This document shows, one piece after another, positions 25,388-34,724 of a stretch of DNA of 64,000 nucleotides. The translations under genes and the position numbers were made by a program. This DNA comes from Streptomyces sp. 549 (GTDB lineage Bacteria; Actinomycetota; Actinomycetes; Streptomycetales; Streptomycetaceae): assembly GCF_030124175.1 (NCBI RefSeq), contig NZ_JASKMT010000002.1, positions 1 through 64,000 of the forward strand, given 5' to 3'. Position 1 is the stretch's first letter. Each line of letters opens with the position of its first letter. The notes under the pieces were generated by a model. That model had not been told where the DNA came from, ran no database searches, and worked only from the letters and a program-made list of their open reading frames with translations.

Positions 25388-26119
25388 ATGAAGCACCGCC
25401 TGATCGCCAGTGTCATGACCCGCGACGTGGTCGCGGTCGAGCGGGGGACCCCACTGAAGGAGGCAGCCGATCTGCTTGCCAGGCACCGGGTCAGCGGTCT
25501 GCCGGTGGTGGACGAGGACGAGCAGGTGCTCGGCGTCGTGTCGCTGACCGACCTGACCCTGCGCCAGGCCGGTCAGGGCATCGACCCGCCGGCCGGCTGG
25601 GTGGCCCGCCTCAGCCGCGGCGCCCGGCGCGACCACGCGCTCCGCGCGAAGGCCGGCGCCCGCACCGCGGGTGAGCTGATGTCGAGCCCGGCGGTCACCG
25701 TCGGGCCCCGGCAGACGGTGGTGGACGCCGCCCGACTGATGGCCGCGCACAACGTCGAGCGCCTTCCGGTGATCGACGAGGAGGGGCGGCTGACGGGCAT
25801 CGTGACCCGCCGCGACCTGCTCGGGGTCTTCCTGCGGTCCGACGAGGAGATCCGCCGCGAGGTCATCGACGAGGTCCTGGTGCGGGCGCTGTGGCTGCCG
25901 CCGCAGTACCTGCGGGTGGACGTCAGGGAGGGCGTCGTCACGCTCACCGGCAAGCTGCCCCGGCGCAGCGAGATCCGGATCGCCGAGCGCCTCACCGAGC
26001 GCGTCGACGGAGTGGCCGGGGTGATCGCCGAACTCGGTTACGAGGAGGACGACTCGCACCTCCAGCCCACCGAGCGCGCCCTGCACGGCATCGCCGAGGA
26101 ATGGATGAGGAAGCTGTGA
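25388..26119 (+). CDS. CBS-BON domain protein
   Basis: 243 residues: CBS pair (VMTRDVVAVERGTPLKEAADLL; SSPAVTVGPRQTVVDAARLMAAHNVERLPVIDE) followed by a C-terminal BON domain (VRALWLPPQYLRVDVREGVVTLTGKLPRRSEI). CBS pairs bind adenosine nucleotides; the DosR-regulon Hrp1 (Rv2626c) is a CBS-only relative. Good GGAGGAG site before ATG 25388. It starts the CBS-BON / cNMP / CBS-BON series. Confidence 0.92.
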   Translation: MKHRLIASVMTRDVVAVERGTPLKEAADLLARHRVSGLPVVDEDEQVLGVVSLTDLTLRQAGQGIDPPAGWVARLSRGARRDHALRAKAGARTAGELMSSPAVTVGPRQTVVDAARLMAAHNVERLPVIDEEGRLTGIVTRRDLLGVFLRSDEEIRREVIDEVLVRALWLPPQYLRVDVREGVVTLTGKLPRRSEIRIAERLTERVDGVAGVIAELGYEEDDSHLQPTERALHGIAEEWMRKL

Positions 26120-26132
26120 GGAGGGAACTGCG

Positions 26133-26594
26133 ATGCGCACCATGAAGGGCTTCTTCGGGTCGCTGCCGCCGGGTCACCGCGACCGGCTGCGGGCCCTGGG
26201 CCGGGACGTGACGTTCGAGGCCGGCACGCGGATCTTCGACGAGGGCCGCCGGGCGGACCGCTTCTGGGTGGTCCACTCCGGCTCGGTCGCGCTGGACATG
26301 CACGTGCCCGGCCGGCAGCCGGTCGTCGTGGAGACCATCGGCCACGGCGAACTGCTCGGCTGGTCCTGGCTGTTCGACCCCTTCTCCTGGCACCTGGGCG
26401 CCGAGGCGGTGAGCCCTGTGCGGGCCCACGAGTACGACGCCGAGGCCGTCCGGCTGCTGTGCCGGGAGGATTCCGAACTCGGCCAGGCCCTGACGCTGGC
26501 GGTGGCCGGCGTCATCTCCCACCGCCTGCAGCGGGCCCGCAGCCGGCTGCTCGACGTGTACGGCCCCTACGCCTCCCCGAGGAGTCAGCTGTGA
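26133..26594 (+). CDS. Stand-alone cyclic-nucleotide-binding-domain protein
   Basis: 153 residues containing only a cNMP-binding beta-roll (GTRIFDEGRRADRFWVVHSGSVALDM; GHGELLGWSWLF at the phosphate-cassette position) and a terminal helix; no Crp helix-turn-helix follows. The cassette lacks the usual Arg-Ser/Ala pair, so cAMP binding is doubtful. It overlaps the next gene by 4 nt (GTGA). ATG at 26142 is an alternative start. Confidence 0.85.
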   Translation: MRTMKGFFGSLPPGHRDRLRALGRDVTFEAGTRIFDEGRRADRFWVVHSGSVALDMHVPGRQPVVVETIGHGELLGWSWLFDPFSWHLGAEAVSPVRAHEYDAEAVRLLCREDSELGQALTLAVAGVISHRLQRARSRLLDVYGPYASPRSQL

Positions 26595-27349
26595 AGGACC
26601 GACCGCACGACCCGGCCGCCGAGCGGCTGCTGACGGACGACGGCCCCGGCCCCGCCGGCCCCGGCCCTGACGGTCCCGTTGAGGGCCGGGAGGGCGGCGT
26701 GGCGCACACCGTGTGCGACGTGATGACCAGCACGGTCATCGGCATCGGCCGCGACGCGCCGTTCAAGGAGATCGTGCGCACCCTGGAGGAGTGGCGGATC
26801 AGCGCCCTGCCGGTGCTGGAGGGCGAGAGCGTCGTCGTCGGCGTGGTGTCCGAGGCGGACCTGCTGGCCAAGGAGCAGTTCCACGACCACACGCCGTCCC
26901 GCATGGAGGAGATGCGGGTGATGCGGCAGCTGGTCAAGGCGAGCGGCGTCACGGCGGGCGAGTTGATGACCTCGCCGGCCGTCACCGTGCACGCCGACGC
27001 GCCGCTGTCGCTGGCCGCCCGCATGATGGCCGTGCACGGCGTCAAGCGGCTGCCGGTGACGGACGACCTGGGGCGGCTGGAGGGCATCGTCAGCCGCAGC
27101 GACCTGTTGAAGGTCTTCCTGCGGGAGGACGAGGACATCGCCCGGGAGGTCCGCAGCGAGGTCGTCGAGCTTCTCTTCCCCACCCGGGACATAGGCGTCA
27201 CGGTGAGTGAGGGTGTGGTGACCCTGGACGGCGAGATCGGGGACACCTCGACGATCCCGGTGGCGGCCCGACTCGCCCGGGCGGTGGAGGGGGTGGTCAG
27301 CGTTGAGATGAGGCTGCACGGTGAGCACCGGCGACCCGTGCAGTTCTGA
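26591..27349 (+). CDS. CBS-BON domain protein, second copy
   Basis: 252 residues: disordered N-terminus of ~37 residues, CBS pair (VCDVMTSTVIGIGRDAPFKEIVRTL; MTSPAVTVHADAPLSLAARMMAVHGVKRLPV) and BON (DIGVTVSEGVVTLDGEIGDTS). Paralogue of the 25388 gene. GTG 26591 overlaps the cNMP gene stop; a second GTG at 26700 would remove the disordered leader. An adenine-nucleotide sensing role is inferred. Confidence 0.9.
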   Translation: MKDRPHDPAAERLLTDDGPGPAGPGPDGPVEGREGGVAHTVCDVMTSTVIGIGRDAPFKEIVRTLEEWRISALPVLEGESVVVGVVSEADLLAKEQFHDHTPSRMEEMRVMRQLVKASGVTAGELMTSPAVTVHADAPLSLAARMMAVHGVKRLPVTDDLGRLEGIVSRSDLLKVFLREDEDIAREVRSEVVELLFPTRDIGVTVSEGVVTLDGEIGDTSTIPVAARLARAVEGVVSVEMRLHGEHRRPVQF

Positions 27350-27393
27350 CCGGCGGCGCGCGGCGCCGGATGCGCTTCGCTCGTGCGGCGGCA

Positions 27394-27407
27394 GGGCCGT
27401 TCGGCCC
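27394..27407 (+). promoter_or_regulatory. OsdR-like palindrome upstream of osdR
   Basis: GGGCC-GTTC-GGCCC, flanked by CCTT, 37 bp before the regulator start. It implies autoregulation of the response regulator. Confidence 0.6.
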
Positions 27408-27444
27408 CTTTGCTGTACGAGTGACGCTGAGTGATCATTGCCCT

Positions 27445-28134
27445 ATGAACGATGCCGCGCCGGTGACTCCCATCCGGGTCTTCCTCCTCGACGACCACGA
27501 GGTCGTGCGACGGGGGCTCTCCGACCTGCTCGACAGCGAACCCGACCTCTCCGTGGTCGGGGATGCCGGCACCGCACGCGAGGCGCTGGCCCGTGCCCCC
27601 GCCGTGCGCCCGCACGTCGCCGTGCTGGACGTGCGGCTCGGCGGCGCGGGCGAGACCGGCGACCAGGAGGGCATCGAGGTCTGCCGCGAACTGCGCGCCC
27701 GCATGCCGGAGTTGGCCTGCCTGATGCTGACCTCCTTCGACGACGACGAGGCGCTGTTCGACGCGATCATGGCGGGTGCCTCCGGGTACGTGCTGAAGCA
27801 GATCAAGGGCTCCGACCTGGTCTCGGCGATCCGGACGGTGGCGAGCGGCCAGTCGATGCTCGACCCGGGCGCCACTGCCCGCGTCATGGCCCGGCTGCGC
27901 GGACCGGAGAAGCCCGACACCCCGCCGGAGCTGGCCCGGCTCTCGCCGCGGGAGCGCGAGATCCTGGAACTCATCGGCGACGGTATGACGAACCGCCAGA
28001 TCGCCGAGCGGCTCTTCCTCGCGGAGAAGACGGTGAAGAACCGCATCTCGGCGATCCTCTCCAAGCTCGGCGTGGCCCGCCGGGTGCAGGCCGCCGTCAT
28101 CGCCGAGCGCATCCGCGAGCGCGACCGCTCCTGA
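27445..28134 (+). CDS. osdR: DevR/DosR-type response regulator (OsdR-like)
   Basis: 229-residue NarL-family regulator. Receiver: acidic pair in FLLDDHEVVRRGLSDLL, phosphoacceptor Asp62 in VAVLDVRL, and GASGYVLKQIKG. DNA-binding half: LSPREREILELIGDGMTNRQIAERLFLAEKTVKNRISAIL. The motifs follow M. tuberculosis DosR almost word for word; a 7-residue insert (GGAGETG) after beta-3 is extra. The partner kinase is probably 18339-20075. The upstream palindrome at 27394 suggests self-control. Symbol by analogy with Streptomyces OsdR. Confidence 0.9.
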   Translation: MNDAAPVTPIRVFLLDDHEVVRRGLSDLLDSEPDLSVVGDAGTAREALARAPAVRPHVAVLDVRLGGAGETGDQEGIEVCRELRARMPELACLMLTSFDDDEALFDAIMAGASGYVLKQIKGSDLVSAIRTVASGQSMLDPGATARVMARLRGPEKPDTPPELARLSPREREILELIGDGMTNRQIAERLFLAEKTVKNRISAILSKLGVARRVQAAVIAERIRERDRS

Positions 28135-28214
28135 GCCACTACCGCACCCATGCCACGACCGCACCTGACTCACTACCGCACCTGAGCACCGCCACCGGCC
28201 ACGACAGGTGCGGA

Positions 28215-28256
28215 CGGCTGCCGGGCACGCCCCCTGGGGGACGTGCCCGGCAGCCG
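28215..28256. terminator. Strong terminator hairpin (15-bp stem)
   Basis: CGGCTGCCGGGCACG and its exact complement flank a 12-nt loop that can pair further (cccc/gggg), followed by TTCT. It separates osdR from the convergent glucanase gene and probably serves both. Confidence 0.9.
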
Positions 28257-28288
28257 TTCTCGCGTTGAGGGGCGTTCGGCCCGGGTGC

Positions 28289-29587
28289 TCAGGCGGGAGT
28301 GTTCCACTTCTGGTTGGCGGCGCCCGTGCACGTCCACAGCTGGAGGCGGGTGCCGTTGGCCGCGTTGCTGCCGGTGACGTCCGCACACTTGTCGGCCGCC
28401 GGGTTGACGATGTCCCGGGCGCCGCTCACCGCCCACTGCTGGTTGGGTCTGCCGTTGCAGTCCCACAGTTGCAGCGTGGTGCCGTTCGCCGTGCCGTTGG
28501 CGGTGGCGTCGAGGCACTTGCCCAGGGCCCGCAGGGTGCCGTCGCCGGCGCGTGTCCAGCGCTGGGCCGCGGTGCCGTTGCAGTCGTAGAGCTGCACGGG
28601 TGTGCCGTTGCCGGTGTTGGCGCCGGCGACGTCCATGCACTTGCCGGCCAGTCCGCTGATCTGCCCGGCGGCGCCCGGACCGTCGCTGGTGGTGACCCGG
28701 ACGTGGTCCACGACGAGCTGCTGCGGGAACCGGGTGCTGCCGTCCGGGTCGCCCGGCCAGAACCCGCCGACGGCCAGGTTCATGATGAGGAAGAAGTCCT
28801 TGTTGAACACCCACTGGCGTCCGCCGAGGTCGGCCGGGGTGCGGGTCTGGTAGACGGTGCCGTCCACCGACCAGCTGATGCGGTCCGGCGACCAGTCGAT
28901 GGCGAAGGTGTGGAAGTCGTCCGCGAACGCCCGGCCGCCCGGCAGGGTGTAGCCGGCGCCGATGCCGCCCTCACCGAAGTAGCCGGGCCCGTGCAGGGTG
29001 CCGTGCACGGTGCCGGGCTCGAAGCCGACGTTCTCCATGATGTCGATCTCGCCGGTGGCCGGCCAGCCGACGTCGCCGAAGTCGTCGCCCAGCATCCAGA
29101 ACGCGGGCCACATGCCCTGGCCGCGGGGCAGCTTCATCCGGGTCTCGACGTGCCCGTACCTCGCGGTGAACCGACCGGCGGTGTTCAGCCGGGCCGAGGT
29201 GTACTCGCACCGCCCGTACCAGCACTGGTAGTTGTTCGGGTTCTCGCGCCGGGCGGTGATGACCAGCTGGCCCTGCCCGTTGAGCGCGGCGTTGCTGCTG
29301 CCCGCGGTGTAGTACTGCCGTTCGTGGTTGTTGACGTTGTCGCCGGTCTCCAGCTGCCACTTGCGGCCGTCGACGGCGGAACCGGCCGGGCCGTCGAAGG
29401 TGTCCTCGAAGGTCACCGCGGCGGGGGCGACGGGCGCGGCGTCAGCAGCGGGGGCGGGTGCGCCGTCGCTGCCGGTGCCGCCGGCGGCCGGTGAGGTGGC
29501 GGTCAGCGTCAGGGAGAGGGCGGCGGCGAGTACCGCGGAGAGCAGTGCGGAGGAGCGCAGGCGGCTTCGGCTGTGTCTGAGGGACAT
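28289..29587 (-). CDS. Secreted GH16 beta-glucanase with C-terminal CBM13
   Basis: 432 residues: signal peptide (basic start, then SALLSAVLAAALSLTLTATSPAAG), a GH16 laminarinase-type domain (about 58-300) with catalytic ExDxxE at Glu180, Asp182, Glu185 (GEIDIMENVG), then a ricin-B/CBM13 trefoil with three Q-x-W repeats (QRW, QQW, QKW). Predicted extracellular endo-beta-1,3-glucanase acting on laminarin or fungal wall glucan. ATG 29587 is chosen over GTG 29599 because GAGG is correctly placed. Probably unrelated to the dormancy genes. Confidence 0.93.
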   Translation of the reverse strand: MSLRHSRSRLRSSALLSAVLAAALSLTLTATSPAAGGTGSDGAPAPAADAAPVAPAAVTFEDTFDGPAGSAVDGRKWQLETGDNVNNHERQYYTAGSSNAALNGQGQLVITARRENPNNYQCWYGRCEYTSARLNTAGRFTARYGHVETRMKLPRGQGMWPAFWMLGDDFGDVGWPATGEIDIMENVGFEPGTVHGTLHGPGYFGEGGIGAGYTLPGGRAFADDFHTFAIDWSPDRISWSVDGTVYQTRTPADLGGRQWVFNKDFFLIMNLAVGGFWPGDPDGSTRFPQQLVVDHVRVTTSDGPGAAGQISGLAGKCMDVAGANTGNGTPVQLYDCNGTAAQRWTRAGDGTLRALGKCLDATANGTANGTTLQLWDCNGRPNQQWAVSGARDIVNPAADKCADVTGSNAANGTRLQLWTCTGAANQKWNTPA

Positions 29588-30035
29588 GCGGTACCTCACA
29601 TGCGGTGGGGGCGCGGTGGGGTGACGGGCGCGGCAGACCGCGTGCCGGGCCCGGAGACAGTGGGACCCGGGCCCGGCACGGAACTGGTCCGTACCTGTGA
29701 AGCACTGCGAGTGAACCGTCTTGAAGAGAACCCGTCAAGACATGCGTTCAGACCCGGTTCGTGCCCAACTCCTGAACGGGAGACCGAGTCTGAGAGCGCG
29801 ACCACCCGGCGCGTGCCGGTCGTCGCCGTGAACACGTGAACTCGGCGCGCTACCCGCGAGGGGGTGTAGCCCTCCGGGGTCACGGTCCCGAACGGCCGGG
29901 TCATGCACGTCCGGCTGTACGGGATACCGCCAGCTCAGAGCGGTGATGAGAGGGAAAGGTGAACGCAGAGTGAACAGATATCCGCATTGTCCGAGAGGTG
30001 CGTCTTGCGGTTTTTCCTCCCCGTACCCTGGATAG
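29588..30035. other. Control region between glucanase and ArsR genes
   Basis: Divergent promoter region of 448 bp. Holds a PHO-box-like pair (listed) and short inverted repeats TCTTGA/TCAAGA (29719-29740) and GTTCAG/CTGAAC (29749-29776). No convincing gene. Confidence 0.55.
29954..29975 (-). promoter_or_regulatory. PHO box (PhoP direct repeats) before the ArsR gene
   Basis: On the minus strand GTTCACTCTGC and GTTCACCTTTC follow one another at exactly 11-nt spacing, matching the GTTCA-type 11-nt PhoP direct-repeat unit of Streptomyces. It lies 60 bp before the ArsR start and 367 bp before the glucanase start. Confidence 0.65.
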
Positions 30036-30464
30036 ATGAGCATCGCTGCCGCCCCCCACCAGGCGCTCTCACAGACCGGCACCCCGTCCGCGAGTCCCGT
30101 TGACGCCCCGTCCGCAGTCCCGGCCCGGAGGCCGGGTTCCGAGGCGGGGGGTGCGGAGGACTGCGTGACCGCGCTGGCCGGCTCCCTGATGGACCGCGAG
30201 GAGGCCGAGGCGATGGCGCAGTCGCTCAAGGCCGTGGCCGATCCCACCCGCCTCCAGTTGCTGCACCTGATCAAGTCGGCGCCGGGCGGCGAGGCGTGCG
30301 TCTGCGACCTCACCGAGTGCCTGGGGCTGCGGCAACCCACCATCAGCCACCATCTCAAGATCCTGGTCGCCGCCGGCCTGCTGACGCGTGAGCGCCGCGG
30401 CACCTGGTCCTGGTTCGCCGTCGACCCCAAGGGACTTGAGGCGCTGCGCCGCATGGTCGGCTGA
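30036..30464 (+). CDS. ArsR/SmtB-family transcriptional repressor
   Basis: 142 residues: disordered N-terminus of ~50, then a winged helix with KAVADPTRLQLLHLI, the sensor-type EACVCDLTEC (Cys88, Cys90, Cys95, the alpha3 CxC arrangement of arsenic-sensing ArsR) and the recognition helix RQPTISHHLKILVAAGLL. It would dissociate from DNA on binding As(III) or a similar metalloid. It sits 353 bp before pstS and behind a PHO box, tying it to phosphate control. No ars genes are in the window. Confidence 0.88.
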   Translation: MSIAAAPHQALSQTGTPSASPVDAPSAVPARRPGSEAGGAEDCVTALAGSLMDREEAEAMAQSLKAVADPTRLQLLHLIKSAPGGEACVCDLTECLGLRQPTISHHLKILVAAGLLTRERRGTWSWFAVDPKGLEALRRMVG

Positions 30465-30817
30465 CGGACGGTCGCTGCGCCCCGGTGCCCGTCCGTTCAC
30501 CTGTTCGCTCTCACGTCACCTGTTCGCTCTTCGTCGACTCGTTCGTTCATCCGCCGGCCTGCCCCGAAGTTCCGCAGCCCGGCTCCGGTCTCCCGGAGCC
30601 GGGCCGTGACGCGTGGGTCAAACGGGGTCAAGGGGTGGCAAGTTCGACCCGTCGAGTCGGTCATATAGATACACGGCTATGGTTCCGTCGAGTGACACGA
30701 CGCGTACACCGCGCGTTCACATAGGCGGGCTTCGATCCATGTGTCTGCCGGGGGTGCCTCACGGGACTCCCACCGATGCCGGCCATTCGACACCGGCCCG
30801 AGCACAAGGATCCAGTT
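30465..30817. other. pstS leader region
   Basis: 353 bp before pstS. Contains a 15-bp direct repeat tcacctgttcgctct (30497-30511 and 30516-30530, period 19) and the PHO-box pair at 30704. A-T-rich patch gtcatatagatacacggctat (30659-30679) could hold the promoter. No gene seen. Confidence 0.55.
30704..30725 (+). promoter_or_regulatory. PHO box upstream of pstS
   Basis: GTACACCGCGC and GTTCACATAGG are adjacent 11-nt direct repeats, preceded by a weaker TGACACGACGC. Position, 92 bp before pstS, fits PhoP activation under phosphate limitation. Confidence 0.6.
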
Positions 30818-31788
<971 letters not shown>

Positions 31789-31792
<4 letters not shown>

Positions 31793-32736
31793 CCAGCTCC
31801 ACCACGCGACCGCCCGCGGGGACCGGCACCCGGTCCCTGCGGCGGTCCCGCCCCCGCCACGGCGAAGCCGTCATCAAGGTCCTGCTGCTGGCCGCCGCAC
31901 TGGTGTCGGTGGCCACCACGGTGGGGATCGTCATCTCGCTGATCCCCCCGGCCGTCGAGTTCTTCGGCGAGGTCGACCCGGTCGCCTTCCTCACCGGAAC
32001 CGAGTGGACGCCGCTGTTCGCCGACAAGAGCTTCGGTGTGCTGCCCCTGGTGGCGGCCACCCTGATGATCACCGTCATCGCGATCGCCGTCGCGGTCCCG
32101 GTCGGTCTCGGTGCCGCCGTCTACCTCAGCGAGTACGCCAGCCGGCGCACCCGGCAGCTGCTCAAGCCGATGCTGGAGGTGCTGGCCGGCATCCCCACGG
32201 TCGTCTACGGCTTCTTCGCACTGGCCTTCATCACCCCACTGCTCCAGGACGTCATGCCAGCCGGGTGGGCGCCCGAGGTCCGCAACGGCCTCGCCGCCGG
32301 CCTCGTCATGGGCGTGATGATCGTGCCGACCATCGCCTCCCTCACCGAGGACGCCCTCTCGGCCGTCCCGCACTCCCTGCGCGACGGCGCGTTCGCGCTG
32401 GGCTCCGGCAAGCGCATCGTGTCGGTGCGCGTCGTGGTGCCCGCCGCGTTCTCCGGCATCGTGGCCGCCTGCGTCCTGGGCATCTCCCGGGCCGTCGGCG
32501 AGACGATGATCGTGCTCATCGCCGCCGGCTCGCAGCCGCAGTTCACCCTGAACCCGCTGGTCGAGATGGAGACCATGACGGCCTTCATCGCCCGGGCCGC
32601 CTCCGGTGACGTGCCGGTCGGCTCGATCGCCTACAACACCATCTTCGCGGTGGGCTCGCTGCTGTTCCTGGCGACCTTCGTGATGAACATCATCAGCATC
32701 CGGCTGGTCCGCAAGTACCGGGAGGTGTACGAATGA
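31789..32736 (+). CDS. pstC: Phosphate ABC transporter permease PstC
   Basis: 315 residues, six predicted TM helices, with the inner-membrane coupling motif region SLRDGAFALGSGKRIVSVRVVVPAAFSGI (EAA-like loop). GTG 31789 overlaps the pstS stop by 4 nt, as does its own stop with pstA. Forms the channel with PstA. Confidence 0.95.
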
Positions 32737-33644
32737 GCGCCCCGACCCTCACCAAGCAGTCACCTCCGGCGCCCGCCGGCCGCAGGAACCTGGCAGGGCC
32801 GCGTTTCCGGCCCGCCGAGAGCCTGTTCCGCTGGATGCTGCTGGCCTGCCTCGCCATCGGCATGGTCTTCCTGGCGGCGCTGCTCACCTACGTCATCGTC
32901 GAGGCCTGGCCGCGGCTGGACTCCCGCCTGTGGACCAACTTCCCCTCGGTGCGCAGGCCGGAGAACGCCGGCGCGCAGTCGGCCATCATGGGCACGGTCT
33001 GGGTCATCTCCTTCACCGCCCTGTTCTGCCTGCCGACCGGCATCATGGCGGCGATCTACCTGGAGGAGTACGCCGACGGGGAACGCTGGTACAACCGGCT
33101 GATCGAGCTGAACATCCAGAATCTCGCCGCGGTGCCGTCCATCATCTACGGCATCCTCGGACTGGGCCTGCTGGCGCGGCAGTTCGGCCTGGGAACAACG
33201 GTGCTGACGGCGGCGCTCACGCTGTCGCTGCTCGTGCTTCCGGTGGTCGTCATCGCCTCCCGCGAGGCCATCCGGGCCGTGCCGCAGTCCATCCGGCAGG
33301 CCTCCCTCGCGCTCGGCGCCACCAAGTGGCAGACCGTCAGCCGCCAGGTGCTGCCCGCCGCCGTACCCGGCATGGCCACCGGTTCGATCCTGGCCCTCTC
33401 CCGGGCCATCGGCGAGGCCGCCCCGGTGATCATGCTGGGCGCCGTCACCTTCGTCATGTTCAACCCCGAGGGCCTGCAGAGCTCCTACACGGTGCTCCCG
33501 GTGCAGATCTTCAACTGGATCAGTGAGTCCCGGCAGGAGTTCCACCACCTCGCCGCAGCCGCCATCCTCATGCTGCTCGCCATCCTGCTGCTGATGAACA
33601 CCGCCGCCATCTGGCTCCGCAACCGCTACAGCCAGCGCTGGTGA
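32733..33644 (+). CDS. pstA: Phosphate ABC transporter permease PstA
   Basis: 303 residues, six TM helices, with [19 protein letters not shown] and the EAA-loop [26 protein letters not shown] typical of PstA. Coupled by 4-nt overlap to pstC; the pstB frame also opens at its stop (GTGA). Confidence 0.95.
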   Translation: MSAPTLTKQSPPAPAGRRNLAGPRFRPAESLFRWMLLACLAIGMVFLAALLTYVIVEAWPRLDSRLWTNFPSVRRPENAGAQSAIMGTVWVISFTALFCLPTGIMAAIYLEEYADGERWYNRLIELNIQNLAAVPSIIYGILGLGLLARQFGLGTTVLTAALTLSLLVLPVVVIASREAIRAVPQSIRQASLALGATKWQTVSRQVLPAAVPGMATGSILALSRAIGEAAPVIMLGAVTFVMFNPEGLQSSYTVLPVQIFNWISESRQEFHHLAAAAILMLLAILLLMNTAAIWLRNRYSQRW

Positions 33645-33709
33645 CCGCCGTGAACCAGCCCCCGAACACCACGACCACCGGCCCTGCCGCAGCTCACCAG
33701 GGAGCCTCG

Positions 33710-34663
33710 ATGACCGACTCCGCACGCTCCGCCCCGGCCCACGAAGCGCCGCCGCGCGACGCCGCCCCCGCCGCGGAGGCCGCACCCACCCCAGAGGCCG
33801 CGCCCGCGCCGCTCGCCGAGGAGGCGCAGGGGCTGGCCGTCTCCGTCGGCGGACGCCGCCGCAGCCGCCGCGGCACCTCCCTCGACGAGCCCGTGTTCCA
33901 GGTCTCCGACCTGGACATCTGGTACGGCCAGCACCGTGCCGTGCGCGACGTGTCGCTGACCATCGGGCACCGCAACATCACCGCCATGATCGGCCCGTCC
34001 GGCTGCGGCAAGTCCACCGTGCTGCGCTGCCTCAACCGGATGAACGACCTCATCCCCGGCGCCCGCGTGGACGGCAAGGTCTCCTACCACGGCCAGGACC
34101 TCTACGGCCCCGAGGTCGACCCGATCGAGGTCCGCCGCCAGATCGGCATGGTGTTCCAGAAGCCCAACCCGTTCCCCAAGTCGATCTACGACAACGTGGC
34201 CTACGGCCCGCGCGTCAACGGCGTGAAGAGCGGCCTGGACGACATCGTCGAGGAGGCGCTGACCGGCGCCGCGCTCTGGGACGAGGTCAAGGACAAGCTG
34301 AAGAACAGCGCGCTGGCGCTGTCCGGCGGCCAGCAGCAGCGGCTGTGCATCGCCCGCACCATCGCGGTCAAGCCCGAGGTCATCCTCATGGACGAGCCGT
34401 GCTCGGCGCTCGACCCGATCGCCACGGCCAAGATCGAGGACCTGATGGACGAACTCTCCCGGGAGTACACCATCGTCATCGTCACCCACAACATGCAGCA
34501 GGCCGCCCGCGTCTCCGACTACACCGCCTTCTTCACGGCCGGCACCGACCCGTCGGACGGTCAGCGCTACGGCAACCTCGTCGAGTACGACACCACCGAG
34601 AAGATCTTCGAGAACCCGTCCGACCAGCGCACCGAGGACTACATCACCGGTCGCTTCGGCTGA
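33710..34663 (+). CDS. pstB: Phosphate ABC transporter ATP-binding protein
   Basis: Energises PstCA. Walker [10 protein letters not shown], signature [16 protein letters not shown], Walker [14 protein letters not shown] and switch [12 protein letters not shown] are all present. From ATG 33710 (GGGAG upstream) it has 317 residues, including ~60 disordered Ala/Pro-rich residues not present in the usual ~258-residue PstB. A GTG at 33641 overlapping the pstA stop would add 23 more residues; either start is possible. Confidence 0.94.
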   Translation: MTDSARSAPAHEAPPRDAAPAAEAAPTPEAAPAPLAEEAQGLAVSVGGRRRSRRGTSLDEPVFQVSDLDIWYGQHRAVRDVSLTIGHRNITAMIGPSGCGKSTVLRCLNRMNDLIPGARVDGKVSYHGQDLYGPEVDPIEVRRQIGMVFQKPNPFPKSIYDNVAYGPRVNGVKSGLDDIVEEALTGAALWDEVKDKLKNSALALSGGQQQRLCIARTIAVKPEVILMDEPCSALDPIATAKIEDLMDELSREYTIVIVTHNMQQAARVSDYTAFFTAGTDPSDGQRYGNLVEYDTTEKIFENPSDQRTEDYITGRFG

Positions 34664-34724
34664 GGCGCCCACCGGGGGGCAGGACGCCGCACCGCACGAC
34701 GCGACCGCAGGGAAGAGGGGAAGG

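Noticed and set aside
30497-30530. 15-bp direct repeat upstream of pstS as further PHO boxes
   Set aside because: The repeat period is 19 nt, not 11 or 22, so it does not fit PhoP units; kept only as part of the leader description.
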